Positions 22,489 to 29,377 of a stretch of 31,523 nt of DNA are shown one piece after another. Source of the stretch: JAVBNO01 sp031551485 (lineage in GTDB: Bacteria; Bacillota; Clostridia; Oscillospirales; Ruminococcaceae). The notes under the pieces are model-generated. The model worked only from the letters and a program-made list of their open reading frames with translations. It had not been told where the DNA came from and did no database searches. Position 1 is the first letter of the stretch; each line of letters begins with the position of its first letter. The stretch lies in contig JAVBNO010000066.1 in the NCBI GenBank assembly GCA_031551485.1, positions 1-31,523 of the forward strand, given 5' to 3'. The position numbers were made by a program, and so were the translations under genes.

Positions 22489-23754
22489 TCAGTCGCAATA
22501 AAGGGGATATTGGGCGCACAGAGTATTCACAATGCCCCGCACCGCTTCTGCCGATCCCTCGAAATCGGTGGCCACCTGGTAAATACAGTCGGCAATCACC
22601 GCCATATCCTTTTCCACAAGCCCGCGGCTGGTGACGGCGGGCGTGCCCAACCGCAGACCGCTGGTGATAAAGGGGCTCTGGGGATCGTTGGGAATGGCGT
22701 TTTTGTTGGCGGTAATATACACTTCATCCAACCGGTGCTCCAGCTCTTTGCCGGTAATGCCCGTTTGCCGCAAATCCATTAACATCATGTGGTTGTCGGT
22801 GCCGCCTGAAACCAGCTGCATCCCTTTGTCCAAAAGGCCCTTGGCCAGCGCCGCCGCGTTTTTCACAATCTGCGCCTGATAAGCCTGAAAAGTCGGTGTC
22901 AGCGCCTCGCCCAGACATACGGCCTTAGAAGCGATGATATGCATCAGCGGCCCGCCCTGGGTACCGGGGAAGATGGCCTTGTCAATGGCCTTGGCGTGTT
23001 CCTCTTTGCACAAAATCATGCCGCCTCTCGGCCCCCGTAGCGTCTTGTGGGTTGTTGTGGTCACCACGTCGGCATGGGGAATAGGGGAGGGATGCTGTCC
23101 CGCCGCCACCAGTCCGGCAATATGCGCCATATCCACCATAAAGAGAGCGCCGCAGGCCTTGGCAATTTCACTCATCCGCTTAAAGTCAATCACTCTGGGG
23201 TAAGCCGACGCCCCCGCCACCAAAAGCTTGGGCCGCAGGGTCATTGCCTGCTGCTCCAAAGCGTCATAATCGATCATTTGGGTATCGTCCCGCACGCCAT
23301 AAGCTTCAAAACGATAATACTTGCCGGATAAATTCACCGGCGACCCATGGGTCAAATGCCCGCCATGGGCCAAATTCATACCCAGCACCACATCACCCGG
23401 CTGAAGAAGGGCAAAATAAACGGCCAAATTTGCCTGCGCGCCCGAGTGGGGTTGTACATTGGCGTGGTCTGCACCAAAAAGCTGCTTGGCCCGGTCGATG
23501 GCAATCTCCTCCACCACATCCACGCACTGGCAGCCGCCGTAGTACCGCTTGCCGGGATATCCTTCTGCATATTTATTGGTCAAAACTGACCCCATCGCCG
23601 CCATAACGGCAGGCGAAACCAAATTCTCCGAGGCAATCAGCTCCAGATTGCGCCGTTGGCGGCCCAGTTCCTGTCCCATCGCTTCGGCAACTTGTGGATC
23701 ATATTTCCCCACAAGACCAATGGAATCCAGCATATCGGCATACATCAGCAACAT
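22489..23754 (-). CDS. glyA: Serine hydroxymethyltransferase
   Basis: A 421-residue PLP enzyme that interconverts serine and glycine with transfer of the one-carbon unit to tetrahydrofolate. The Schiff-base Lys237 is in VVTTTTHKTLRGPRGG, and the substrate and PLP regions are seen in LIASENLVSPAV, KYAEGYPGKRYYGG, QPHSGAQAN and DMAHIAG. The length is right for the family. The ATG at 23754 closely follows GAAGGGA; a second ATG three codons later is possible. The promoter at 23805-23833 overlaps the end of the DUF2752 gene, so it can be transcribed independently of the genes upstream. Confidence 0.97.
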   Translation of the reverse strand: MLLMYADMLDSIGLVGKYDPQVAEAMGQELGRQRRNLELIASENLVSPAVMAAMGSVLTNKYAEGYPGKRYYGGCQCVDVVEEIAIDRAKQLFGADHANVQPHSGAQANLAVYFALLQPGDVVLGMNLAHGGHLTHGSPVNLSGKYYRFEAYGVRDDTQMIDYDALEQQAMTLRPKLLVAGASAYPRVIDFKRMSEIAKACGALFMVDMAHIAGLVAAGQHPSPIPHADVVTTTTHKTLRGPRGGMILCKEEHAKAIDKAIFPGTQGGPLMHIIASKAVCLGEALTPTFQAYQAQIVKNAAALAKGLLDKGMQLVSGGTDNHMMLMDLRQTGITGKELEHRLDEVYITANKNAIPNDPQSPFITSGLRLGTPAVTSRGLVEKDMAVIADCIYQVATDFEGSAEAVRGIVNTLCAQYPLYCD

Positions 23755-23804
23755 CTTCCCTTCATTTGTAAAGGCGGGCGACCCCGCTTTTTCCTTTACC
23801 CTTT

Positions 23805-23833
23805 ATTATATATGACTTACGGCCGATTATCAA
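23805..23833 (-). promoter_or_regulatory. Promoter of glyA
   Basis: On the minus strand TTGATA (23828-23833), 17 bases, TATAAT (23805-23810). The -35 overlaps the stop codon of the DUF2752 gene. Confidence 0.75.
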
Positions 23834-24288
23834 CCAATTATCCCGCGAATCACCGGAAAGAAGGGCGCGTCCGCGTTGAAACCAACCGCCCCTTCACCCC
23901 AAACAGCCAGCCGGTACAACCGCCACCCCCAAAATGCCATAAAGATGATAAGCAGCACAACGCCCCACATCGGCCGCGCCACCGCCCGCCACTGTCCTCT
24001 TAAATAAGCCACAGCCCAAACGGCGCCGCAGCCCAAAAGCAAAAACACCAGCGGATGATAAAGCCACGCCCCGGTCAAATCCAAATGCCACAAGCAAAAA
24101 AATGCCGTCGTCATACCGCACCCGGGGCAGGGGATGCCCAATAAGGCCCGCGCAGGGCAGCGCCAAAACAACGACAACAGAAAAAGGCCCGCGGTAAATA
24201 AAGCGGCTCCCGCCGCCAAAATACCCAAACGGGCCCAAAACGAATCCGGGTTTAAATTGAGAACAACCTTTTTCCGACTCATATTCAT
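23830..24288 (-). CDS. DUF2752 membrane protein
   Basis: A 152-residue membrane protein. The DUF2752 signature is clear: GIPCPGCGMTTAFFCLWHLD (cysteines about 50-53 of the chain), followed by WLYHPLVFL. Three hydrophobic segments surround it: about 20-40, around the signature, and about 112-128. The paired cysteines in PCPGCG may bind a metal or be redox-active, but no function is established. The start at 24288 lies one base after the stop of the PNPOx-like gene with no clear binding site, so translation probably depends on the upstream gene. A start further upstream would overlap that gene. Confidence 0.82.
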   Translation of the reverse strand: MNMSRKKVVLNLNPDSFWARLGILAAGAALFTAGLFLLSLFWRCPARALLGIPCPGCGMTTAFFCLWHLDLTGAWLYHPLVFLLLGCGAVWAVAYLRGQWRAVARPMWGVVLLIIFMAFWGWRLYRLAVWGEGAVGFNADAPFFPVIRGIIG

Positions 24289-24289
24289 A

Positions 24290-24712
24290 TTATTGAAGCG
24301 CAAAGCTCTCCGTCTTAAAATTGGCATAATACCGTCCCCGCGTCACGGTAAAACGCAGCACACAGTAATCAGGGTCTGTTACGCCGCCGGGGTAATAGCT
24401 GTTGTCGCCCTCTCGCCAAATCAACTGCTTGTGGTCGGCGTCCTCCAATACTTCCATCTTTCCCATAAACATCACACCCCGAAAAAAACGGGCGTCAAAA
24501 AAGTACACGCATCCTTTGGGGTTGCGCCGGTAACTTTCTACCGCATGGGAGGAGGTGTTCGTCGTAAAATAAAACTGCCGGATGCCATCCCGCAGCCGTG
24601 GCGCCAGCATCATTTTCGTGTTGGGGTACCCTTCACTGTCAACAGAACTGATGACGGCGTGTTTGCAATGGTCAATCAAGTGGCCCAATGTGCTTTCCGG
24701 GTCGCGCATCAT
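24290..24712 (-). CDS. Pyridoxamine 5'-phosphate oxidase-like (FMN-binding split barrel) protein
   Basis: A 140-residue protein of the general-stress-protein-26-like branch of the PNPOx fold. The N-terminal HAVISSVDSEGYPNTKMM stretch and the central QFYFTTNTSSHAVESYRRNPKGCVYFFD stretch are typical: strands that bind the flavin phosphate and stack against FMN or F420. It is too short to be a true pyridoxamine phosphate oxidase. The substrate is unknown; relatives are small flavin reductases or stress proteins. The start has TTTGGAGGAG upstream. It has its own promoter and is coupled to the DUF2752 gene. Confidence 0.82.
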   Translation of the reverse strand: MMRDPESTLGHLIDHCKHAVISSVDSEGYPNTKMMLAPRLRDGIRQFYFTTNTSSHAVESYRRNPKGCVYFFDARFFRGVMFMGKMEVLEDADHKQLIWREGDNSYYPGGVTDPDYCVLRFTVTRGRYYANFKTESFALQ

Positions 24713-24752
24713 AACAAATTCTCCTCCAAACTGTCAAATACTCCCTTCGCTT

Positions 24753-24781
24753 ATCATAACGGGTGACTGTCCCACTGTCAA
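24753..24781 (-). promoter_or_regulatory. Promoter of the PNPOx-like gene
   Basis: On the minus strand a perfect TTGACA (24776-24781), 17 bases, TATGAT (24753-24758), about 40 bases before the start codon. Confidence 0.8.
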
Positions 24782-24799
24782 TAAAAGCGCCCAACGTGC

Positions 24800-24839
24800 T
24801 TGTCCCCGCAGCTTGCAGGGGGGCAAGCTGCGGGGACAA
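24800..24839. repeat. 17-bp perfect inverted repeat without a T-run
   Basis: Bases 24800-24816 are the exact reverse complement of 24823-24839, with a six-base loop (AGGGGG). It lies about 100 bases after the stop of the small membrane protein gene and just upstream of the PNPOx promoter. Neither strand has a T-run after the stem, so it is not a clear intrinsic terminator. Confidence 0.8.
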
Positions 24840-24939
24840 AAGTTAAGATAAAATGGAGAGGGAACAGGCGATTAATAGAGAGAAAATGAAGCAAAGGGTA
24901 GGGAAAAGAACATCTATCGAAAAGGGCAAATGCCCTGTT

Positions 24940-25272
24940 CTACGCGGCATGGTGGGGCCAGGGCGAACCGTCGCCAATGGTATCCACCTCGGCCATGCCC
25001 GGGACGATGGTGAAATGCACAGAAGGTGTCGCTTGCAGGGTCGGCCGCACCGGTTGCCGTGTGTAACGCGGCCCGGCTGCTGCCATCCGGCGGAAAAGAC
25101 CTTTGGTCCATACAAGATGAATCAGAAACATCGAAAGACCCGCTTGCGCGATTGTTTGTACCGCGCCGATGCCGCCGCCTTCAAAAGCGCCCAGACTGCC
25201 CAAAACGCCAAAAACGGCGAGCAAAACGGCTGTCACATAATCCATGGTTCTCAGCATTTTTTTATACGTCAT
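24940..25272 (-). CDS. Small membrane protein of unknown function, divergent from the LexA/CI-like repressor
   Basis: A 110-residue protein not matched to a family. Two hydrophobic segments are visible (about residues 12-30 and 36-55), rich in Gly and Ala. A basic stretch with KGLFRRM follows, then a polar tail of about 50 residues. I chose the ATG at 25272, nine bases after GGGAGG; the ATG at 25281 touches that site. An overlapping minus-strand frame in another register (24843-25115) has a weaker start, and I do not call it. The promoter at 25393-25421 carries a putative repressor operator, so it is probably controlled by the divergent repressor. The 97-base stretch after its stop shows no gene. 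Confidence 0.6.
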   Translation of the reverse strand: MTYKKMLRTMDYVTAVLLAVFGVLGSLGAFEGGGIGAVQTIAQAGLSMFLIHLVWTKGLFRRMAAAGPRYTRQPVRPTLQATPSVHFTIVPGMAEVDTIGDGSPWPHHAA

Positions 25273-25366
25273 CGTTCTCATCCTCCCGGGCCAAGGTCGG
25301 CCCTTTTTTCCTGTGCTGTTTTGCTTTTATACACGGTACCATCCAACAGCCATGCTTTTGCTTTTC

Positions 25367-25381
25367 ACAACTGTGTGGTGT
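25367..25381 (-). promoter_or_regulatory. Candidate repressor operator O1
   Basis: On the minus strand this reads ACACC-ACACA-GTTGT, the same ten outer bases as O2 and O3. It lies just downstream of the -10 box of the small membrane protein promoter, a position where binding would block transcription start or escape. Confidence 0.55.
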
Positions 25382-25392
25382 CTGTAGTCCTC

Positions 25393-25421
25393 ATAATAAT
25401 ACAACCAAAAGGTGTTGTCAA
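25393..25421 (-). promoter_or_regulatory. Promoter of the small membrane protein gene
   Basis: On the minus strand TTGACA (25416-25421), exactly 17 bases, TATTAT (25393-25398). The spacer contains operator O2. Confidence 0.75.
25401..25415 (-). promoter_or_regulatory. Candidate repressor operator O2 (in the promoter spacer)
   Basis: On the minus strand this reads ACACC-TTTTG-GTTGT and lies between the -35 and -10 boxes of the small membrane protein promoter. Confidence 0.6.
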
Positions 25422-25463
25422 GTGGTATTACAACATTTTTTATTAAAAAATTTCTAAAATCGC

Positions 25464-25492
25464 TTTACAAAGACACCAATTAGTTGTATAGT
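25464..25492 (+). promoter_or_regulatory. Promoter of the LexA/CI-like repressor gene
   Basis: TTTACA (25464-25469), 17 bases, TATAGT (25487-25492), 25 bases before the start codon. The spacer holds operator O3, so the repressor probably controls itself. Confidence 0.78.
25473..25487 (+). promoter_or_regulatory. Candidate repressor operator O3 (in the repressor's own promoter)
   Basis: ACACC-AATTA-GTTGT lies in the spacer of the repressor promoter. Counting two more bases (AT) at the 3' side, it matches O2 at 14 of 17 positions. Confidence 0.6.
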
Positions 25493-25516
25493 GTAGATGA
25501 AATGGAGGTTTTCCAT

Positions 25517-26134
25517 ATGTTTGCGCAACGTTTAAAGGAAATGCGAAACGCCAAAAAGGTCTCGCAAGAAAAACTGGCCAATCTGCTGGGCATTTCGCAG
25601 CAGGCTGTGGGGAAGTGGGAACAGGGAAAATCCACCCCCGATCCGACTGCAGTAGGGCGCATCGCTGAATTTTTCGGTGTCTCGTCCGACTTTTTATTGG
25701 GCTTGTCCGATCTGCGCCGCCCGGCCGCCTCGGTGGCGGGTGTGGGCTACGATCCTGTCAGCATTCCCATCATCGGCAGCGTTCGGGCGGGCTATGGCGC
25801 CCTGGCCTATGTGGATGATTGTGGCAGCGCCGTTGCCCATGTTCGTGATCCTGCCAACTATTTTTATTTAATGGTGCGTGGCGACAGTATGGAGCCCAAA
25901 ATCAGCGAGGGCGACTTGGCCCTTGTCCGCCGTCAGTCCGATGTCGAAAGCGGCCAATTGGCTGTCGTCATCGTCAATGGCGAGGAAGGCACCCTCAAAA
26001 AAGTCATCAAGCGGGATGGTGCCGTCATCCTTCAGCCCTTCAATCCCGCTTACCCCGCCCAAATCTTTATGGGGGAAGATTTGGACAATCTGCAAATCGT
26101 AGGTCAGGTGACCGAAACAAAAACCATGTGGTAA
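25517..26134 (+). CDS. XRE-family repressor with S24 (LexA/CI-like) self-cleaving domain
   Basis: A 205-residue transcriptional repressor. Residues about 4-60 form a Cro/CI-type helix-turn-helix (SQEKLANLLGISQQAVGKWE). The S24 peptidase-like domain spans about 80-200: a probable Ala91-Gly92 cleavage site in VRAGYG, the catalytic Ser124 in GDSMEP and the general-base Lys161 in GTLKKVIK. In this family RecA filaments stimulate self-cleavage after DNA damage, which removes repression. The N-terminal domain is of phage CI type, not the winged helix of true LexA. No phage genes surround it, so it may be a domesticated switch. The start has GGAGG upstream. The DUF3795 gene follows after 18 bases. 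Confidence 0.92.
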   Translation: MFAQRLKEMRNAKKVSQEKLANLLGISQQAVGKWEQGKSTPDPTAVGRIAEFFGVSSDFLLGLSDLRRPAASVAGVGYDPVSIPIIGSVRAGYGALAYVDDCGSAVAHVRDPANYFYLMVRGDSMEPKISEGDLALVRRQSDVESGQLAVVIVNGEEGTLKKVIKRDGAVILQPFNPAYPAQIFMGEDLDNLQIVGQVTETKTMW

Positions 26135-26152
26135 GAAAGGTGGAATCCCCCC

Positions 26153-26434
26153 ATGCTCAGCCCCTGTGGTGTTGATTGTTCGTCCTGCAACAATTTTCAG
26201 GAAAGTTGCGCCGGTTGTCCCCAGCACGAGGGCCGCGTCTTCTGGGCAAGCTTCGTCGGCGGCACCCTTTGCCCCATTTACGATTGTGCCATCAACAGCA
26301 AAGGTCTCAGTTCCTGTGCCCAGTGTTCCGAGCTACCCTGCCGTCTTTATTATGACACCCGTGACCCCGCCACCACGGTGGAGGAACACGAAATTGGCGT
26401 TGCCCAGCGTGTTGCCCGCCTGCGCGCAGGCTAA
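26153..26434 (+). CDS. DUF3795 cysteine-rich small protein
   Basis: A 93-residue protein with ten cysteines, the DUF3795 pattern: CGVDCSSC near the N-terminus, then CAGCP, a CPIYDC stretch and CAQCSELPC. The spacing suggests bound zinc or an iron-sulfur cluster. The function of the family is not established. The start has AAAGGTGG upstream, and it lies 18 bases after the repressor gene, so it is likely co-transcribed and subject to the same control. A strong terminator follows. Confidence 0.85.
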   Translation: MLSPCGVDCSSCNNFQESCAGCPQHEGRVFWASFVGGTLCPIYDCAINSKGLSSCAQCSELPCRLYYDTRDPATTVEEHEIGVAQRVARLRAG

Positions 26435-26466
26435 GGTGTCGGCCATTGACTTTTGATACAGGCGTA

Positions 26467-26497
26467 TAAACGGGCGAACGCAGTTCGCCCGTTTTGG
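26467..26497 (+). terminator. Terminator of the repressor-DUF3795 operon
   Basis: AAACGGGCGAAC (26467-26478), loop GCA, GTTCGCCCGTTT (26482-26493), then T-rich sequence. Confidence 0.92.
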
Positions 26498-26530
26498 TTT
26501 TACCCTGTGGAATCCTCCGAAAACTTGATC

Positions 26531-26560
26531 GTGACAACAGATATTTTTTTGTGTTATACT
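26531..26560 (+). promoter_or_regulatory. Promoter of the YczE-type gene
   Basis: GTGACA (26531-26536), 18 bases, TATACT (26555-26560), about 40 bases before the start codon. Confidence 0.55.
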
Positions 26561-26600
26561 GTAAAACATCTTTATTATATTGCTAAAGGAACGAATGATC

Positions 26601-27251
26601 ATGGCTTTTGTGCGTCGTTTTGCCTCTCTCATTTTTGGCCTGTTTTTATACGCGCTGGGTGTGGTGCTGGGTCTCCAGGCCAATATCGGCTATGCCCCCT
26701 GGGATGTCTTCCACGTGGGTCTTACCCAGCATTTTTCCATCACTGTGGGCACTGCCAGCATTCTGGTGGGCGCGATTCTTTGTTTGGTCGTCTTTGTGTT
26801 GGGTGAAAAGCTCGGCCTGGGCACCCTGCTCAATATGCTCCTAATCGGCACCTTCATCGACCTTATTTCTTCCCTTCACCTAATCCCCAAAATGCAAAAT
26901 TTTTGGCTCGGCGCCCTCATGATGATCGTCGGCCTTTTCATCATTGCGTTCGGCTCCTTTTTCTACATCCGCTCCGGCTTTGGCGCAGGCCCCCGGGATA
27001 GTCTTATGGTGACAATTACCCGTCGCACCCATTGGCCGGTGGGCGTGTGCCGCGCCATCGTCGAGGGTTCCGCTCTCGTCATCGGCTATTTTTTAGGCGG
27101 CATGGTGGGCTTCGGCACCCTCATTGCCGTTGTCGGCATCAGCTTTTGCGTCCAAATTGTCTTTGCCCTTCTGCATTTCAAACCCGACAACGTCAAACAT
27201 GAAACCCTTGTGGATACATATAAAAATTTGTTCCCCTCTCAAACCGCCTAA
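26601..27251 (+). CDS. YczE/YyaS/YitT family integral membrane protein
   Basis: A 216-residue polytopic membrane protein with about five hydrophobic helices. The diagnostic features are the opening helix with LGVVLGLQANIGYAPWDVF and the central GSGFGAGPRDSLM-type motif (here SGFGAGPRDSLM, about residue 127), which mark the YczE branch. The transported substrate or role is unknown. AAAGGA lies ten bases before the ATG at 26601; an ATG two codons earlier (26595) is also possible. The last 17 bases of this gene are part of a 75-base direct repeat found again at 31077. The gene ends just before the head hairpin of repeat array 3. Confidence 0.85.
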   Translation: MAFVRRFASLIFGLFLYALGVVLGLQANIGYAPWDVFHVGLTQHFSITVGTASILVGAILCLVVFVLGEKLGLGTLLNMLLIGTFIDLISSLHLIPKMQNFWLGALMMIVGLFIIAFGSFFYIRSGFGAGPRDSLMVTITRRTHWPVGVCRAIVEGSALVIGYFLGGMVGFGTLIAVVGISFCVQIVFALLHFKPDNVKHETLVDTYKNLFPSQTA

Positions 27252-27309
27252 CCCGCTTACCTATACGATAACTTCCCAACCACCCGCTTTTATAAGCGGG
27301 TGGATTTTC
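27235..27309 (+). repeat. 75-bp direct repeat, left copy
   Basis: This segment matches 31077-31151 at 74 of 75 bases (T versus G at one position, offset 3842). It starts inside the last codons of the YczE-type gene, includes its stop codon and the terminator hairpin, and ends just after it. Sequences diverge at once on both sides, so the boundaries are sharp. Confidence 0.92.
27280..27308 (+). terminator. Terminator of the YczE-type gene / head hairpin of repeat array 3
   Basis: CCACCCGCTT (27280-27289), loop TTAT, AAGCGGGTGG (27294-27303), then ATTTT. It is very similar to the hairpin at 4480, which also precedes a repeat array. Confidence 0.88.
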
Positions 27310-27344
27310 TGTAATGGGCACAGCCCTTATGATTTCTTTACGCT

Positions 27345-27780
27345 TTCTTGTCTGCACCCCCAGCTCAGACCCAAAACCGCTCTCCCCGCAGAGCCAAGCG
27401 TTTCCTGCGCACCTATACCCTCGCCCTAAGGAGGGGGTTCGTGGGGGCACCATGTGGTTTACCCAGAAAATGTTTTTGCATACTTTTTGCGCCAAAAAGT
27501 ATGGGCCGGTCGCGGCCCGAGCGACAGGCTGCATCCTTGCCGGAGCGGCTATATCCCTGCTTTATTTTGATTCGATATAGACACCAATCTTTTTTGCTTC
27601 ACCGCAAAAACGCCACTGAATCTGCTTCTAATACGGGGGGCCTAAACCGGTCGCGGCCTAAGCGACATGCTATATCCTTACCGGAGCGGCTACACGCCCA
27701 CCTCACTTTGATTTCACATCGGTATCGACGCTTTTCCCCTTCAGCGCAAAAACGCTACGAATCCGGTGTCTAACGCGGCT
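27345..27780 (+). repeat. Array 3 of the ~250-bp structured repeat (one full copy and one 3' part copy)
   Basis: A full copy has its first hairpin at about 27444 (GGGGCACCA/TGGTTTACCC, imperfect), then the AT-rich hairpin with GCGCC loop and the GGGCCG/CGGCCC hairpin. Its linker ends near 27640. A second copy follows with only the third hairpin region and linker (about 27647-27770): the first two hairpins are missing. Orientation is as in arrays 1 and 2. The array again lies between convergent genes. It includes plus-strand open frames of up to 141 codons, which I reject as artefacts of the repeat. Confidence 0.9.
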
Positions 27781-27792
27781 CTTATCGATGAA

Positions 27793-27830
27793 AGAAGAGC
27801 AGCCCCGCTATTGCGGGGCTGCTCTTTTAA
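27793..27830. terminator. Terminator beside the end of the SGNH gene
   Basis: AAGAGCAGCCCCGC (27795-27808), loop TATT, and its exact complement to 27826 make a 14-bp stem, with T-rich or A-rich ends for either strand. It marks the end of array 3 and lies 50 bases from the stop of the SGNH gene. Confidence 0.85.
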
Positions 27831-27880
27831 GATTTACCTTTGGTTACTTCATCGAGCTTTCATAAGACTCGAACATAACC

Positions 27881-29365
27881 CTATTTTCGGTTGATAGCCT
27901 TATGGTCAATATTCACGGCGATGTTATCCATAACCCGGTCCAACTCTGTATCGTATACGACAATATTTACCCCTGCTTGATTGGTTGTATATGAAATGCC
28001 ATCAATTACGATTTCAATGTATTTGTTGCCGCCGCGCTTTTCAGTTTTTATCGAAACGGCCAAATTTTCAATAGTCTCATCCATAGAAACGGCGTCATCA
28101 GAAGCCACTTGACAAATCGCTTCTGATCCACGCACGATCGCAACATACGAGCAGCCCTTCTTATCACCATCCAGTCCAAGCTGCTCATATCGATCATCAA
28201 ATATGTCACGGGCCGCAATTGGAGCATCTTCTTGTGCGGTGATAAAAGTAATATACCGTGTGCTGTTCAGCTGCTCTAAATAGCGCGAAAAATCATTTTC
28301 TTTAATAAACGGGTTGCTTTCTCCAAAAAACAGACCGAAATCGAAGTTGTTTACTAAAGATCGCATTTTGGATAATTCGTCTTCATAGTTTTCTGTTGTC
28401 AAGCGATGTGTCCCATCTTTAAAGCAGTTAACCATGTATGTATTGACGTCCGCGCTATAGTGTGTGTAATCCTTGTAATTGTATAAATTGGTCACGATAT
28501 CAGCATCATTCTGGAATAAAAACTGCTCGACGTTTTGATAGGGCAGCAATGTTTTGACCGAATATTCTAAAATAGCCAAATCATATTCGGGGACATTTGA
28601 ATACCAGTAAATCATGCTGTACGGCGGGTAGAAAATCACAAATTTGGTGTCGGGATATGCCTCTATCAGGGGCAGTATATTTTGGCGTAAATTGTTGTCT
28701 GCAATCCGTATGGCCTCATCTAATGAATAGCCAAGGGCCACTACCCGTTCCATATCCTCATAAGGGCTTATCACCGTATATTGGCTAAAAGTGTACTCAT
28801 CGTTCCAATATGAATAGACATCAAATGTCGTCGATGGCTCACCCTTTACAGTGGCTAACATGTTGACAGCAAGTTTTTCAAGGACGATGTCCTTATTCAG
28901 CAAATAGCTTACATCATTCAGCACATTGGCATCATATAGATAATCTGGCAGCGGGTTACGCGTTTTGCTTGCGTCGGCCTCTTTCAGCATGGGCAAATCC
29001 AGCCCCAGGTAGATTGTCTGCAGCTGGGGATTGCTCTCCAACGCCTTTTGCAGAATAATGCTCATATTCTTCGAGCGGCCGCCCGAGTAACATACTTTGA
29101 TCGCATTAACACCCAGTATATCTTTAAAATAACTCGGCTTAAAATTCTCGGCCATCGACGATCCGGTAATCAGTGCGTCATATTCAAACTGTTTTACGAT
29201 ACCGGGGTTTATATATGTTTGGTTGGTCATTTGGTAAGAAATCCCTGTTAATGGCTTGTGATAATGGAAGAATGGGTCAACAATGACGACAGCAGTCGCA
29301 ACAAGAATTAAAATTGCTGCCATGATAGAAATTGTACCAATGCACCATTTTTTATCTTGTCCCAT
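27881..29365 (-). CDS. SGNH-hydrolase-fold acyltransferase partner of MBOAT, with C-terminal ILEI/FAM3-like domain
   Basis: A 494-residue protein with one N-terminal transmembrane helix (about 9-30), the rest probably outside the cell. Residues about 55-330 resemble the DltD/AlgJ/AlgX-type SGNH fold: a GSSM motif (Ser69/Ser70) after a short strand, and a late DYTHY motif giving Asp299 and His302 as the rest of the triad. Residues about 368-486 look like an ILEI/FAM3-type domain, with a YITFITAQEDAP start and a GVNIVVYDTELDRVMD end. Its role here is unknown; it may bind glycans. The gene is 12 bases downstream of the MBOAT gene, so the pair should transfer acyl (probably acetyl) groups to a surface polymer. 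Codon use is far more AT-rich than the neighbours, a sign of transfer. Confidence 0.75.
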   Translation of the reverse strand: MGQDKKWCIGTISIMAAILILVATAVVIVDPFFHYHKPLTGISYQMTNQTYINPGIVKQFEYDALITGSSMAENFKPSYFKDILGVNAIKVCYSGGRSKNMSIILQKALESNPQLQTIYLGLDLPMLKEADASKTRNPLPDYLYDANVLNDVSYLLNKDIVLEKLAVNMLATVKGEPSTTFDVYSYWNDEYTFSQYTVISPYEDMERVVALGYSLDEAIRIADNNLRQNILPLIEAYPDTKFVIFYPPYSMIYWYSNVPEYDLAILEYSVKTLLPYQNVEQFLFQNDADIVTNLYNYKDYTHYSADVNTYMVNCFKDGTHRLTTENYEDELSKMRSLVNNFDFGLFFGESNPFIKENDFSRYLEQLNSTRYITFITAQEDAPIAARDIFDDRYEQLGLDGDKKGCSYVAIVRGSEAICQVASDDAVSMDETIENLAVSIKTEKRGGNKYIEIVIDGISYTTNQAGVNIVVYDTELDRVMDNIAVNIDHKAINRK

Positions 29366-29377
29366 ACATTTACCGCC

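Noticed and set aside
24843..25115. 90-codon minus-strand frame overlapping the small membrane protein gene
   Set aside because: Its start has no good binding site, while the overlapping frame starting at 25272 has GGGAGG and a near-consensus promoter.
25517..26434. Prophage remnant around the CI-like repressor
   Set aside because: No other phage gene (integrase, excisionase, structural or lysis) is present nearby.
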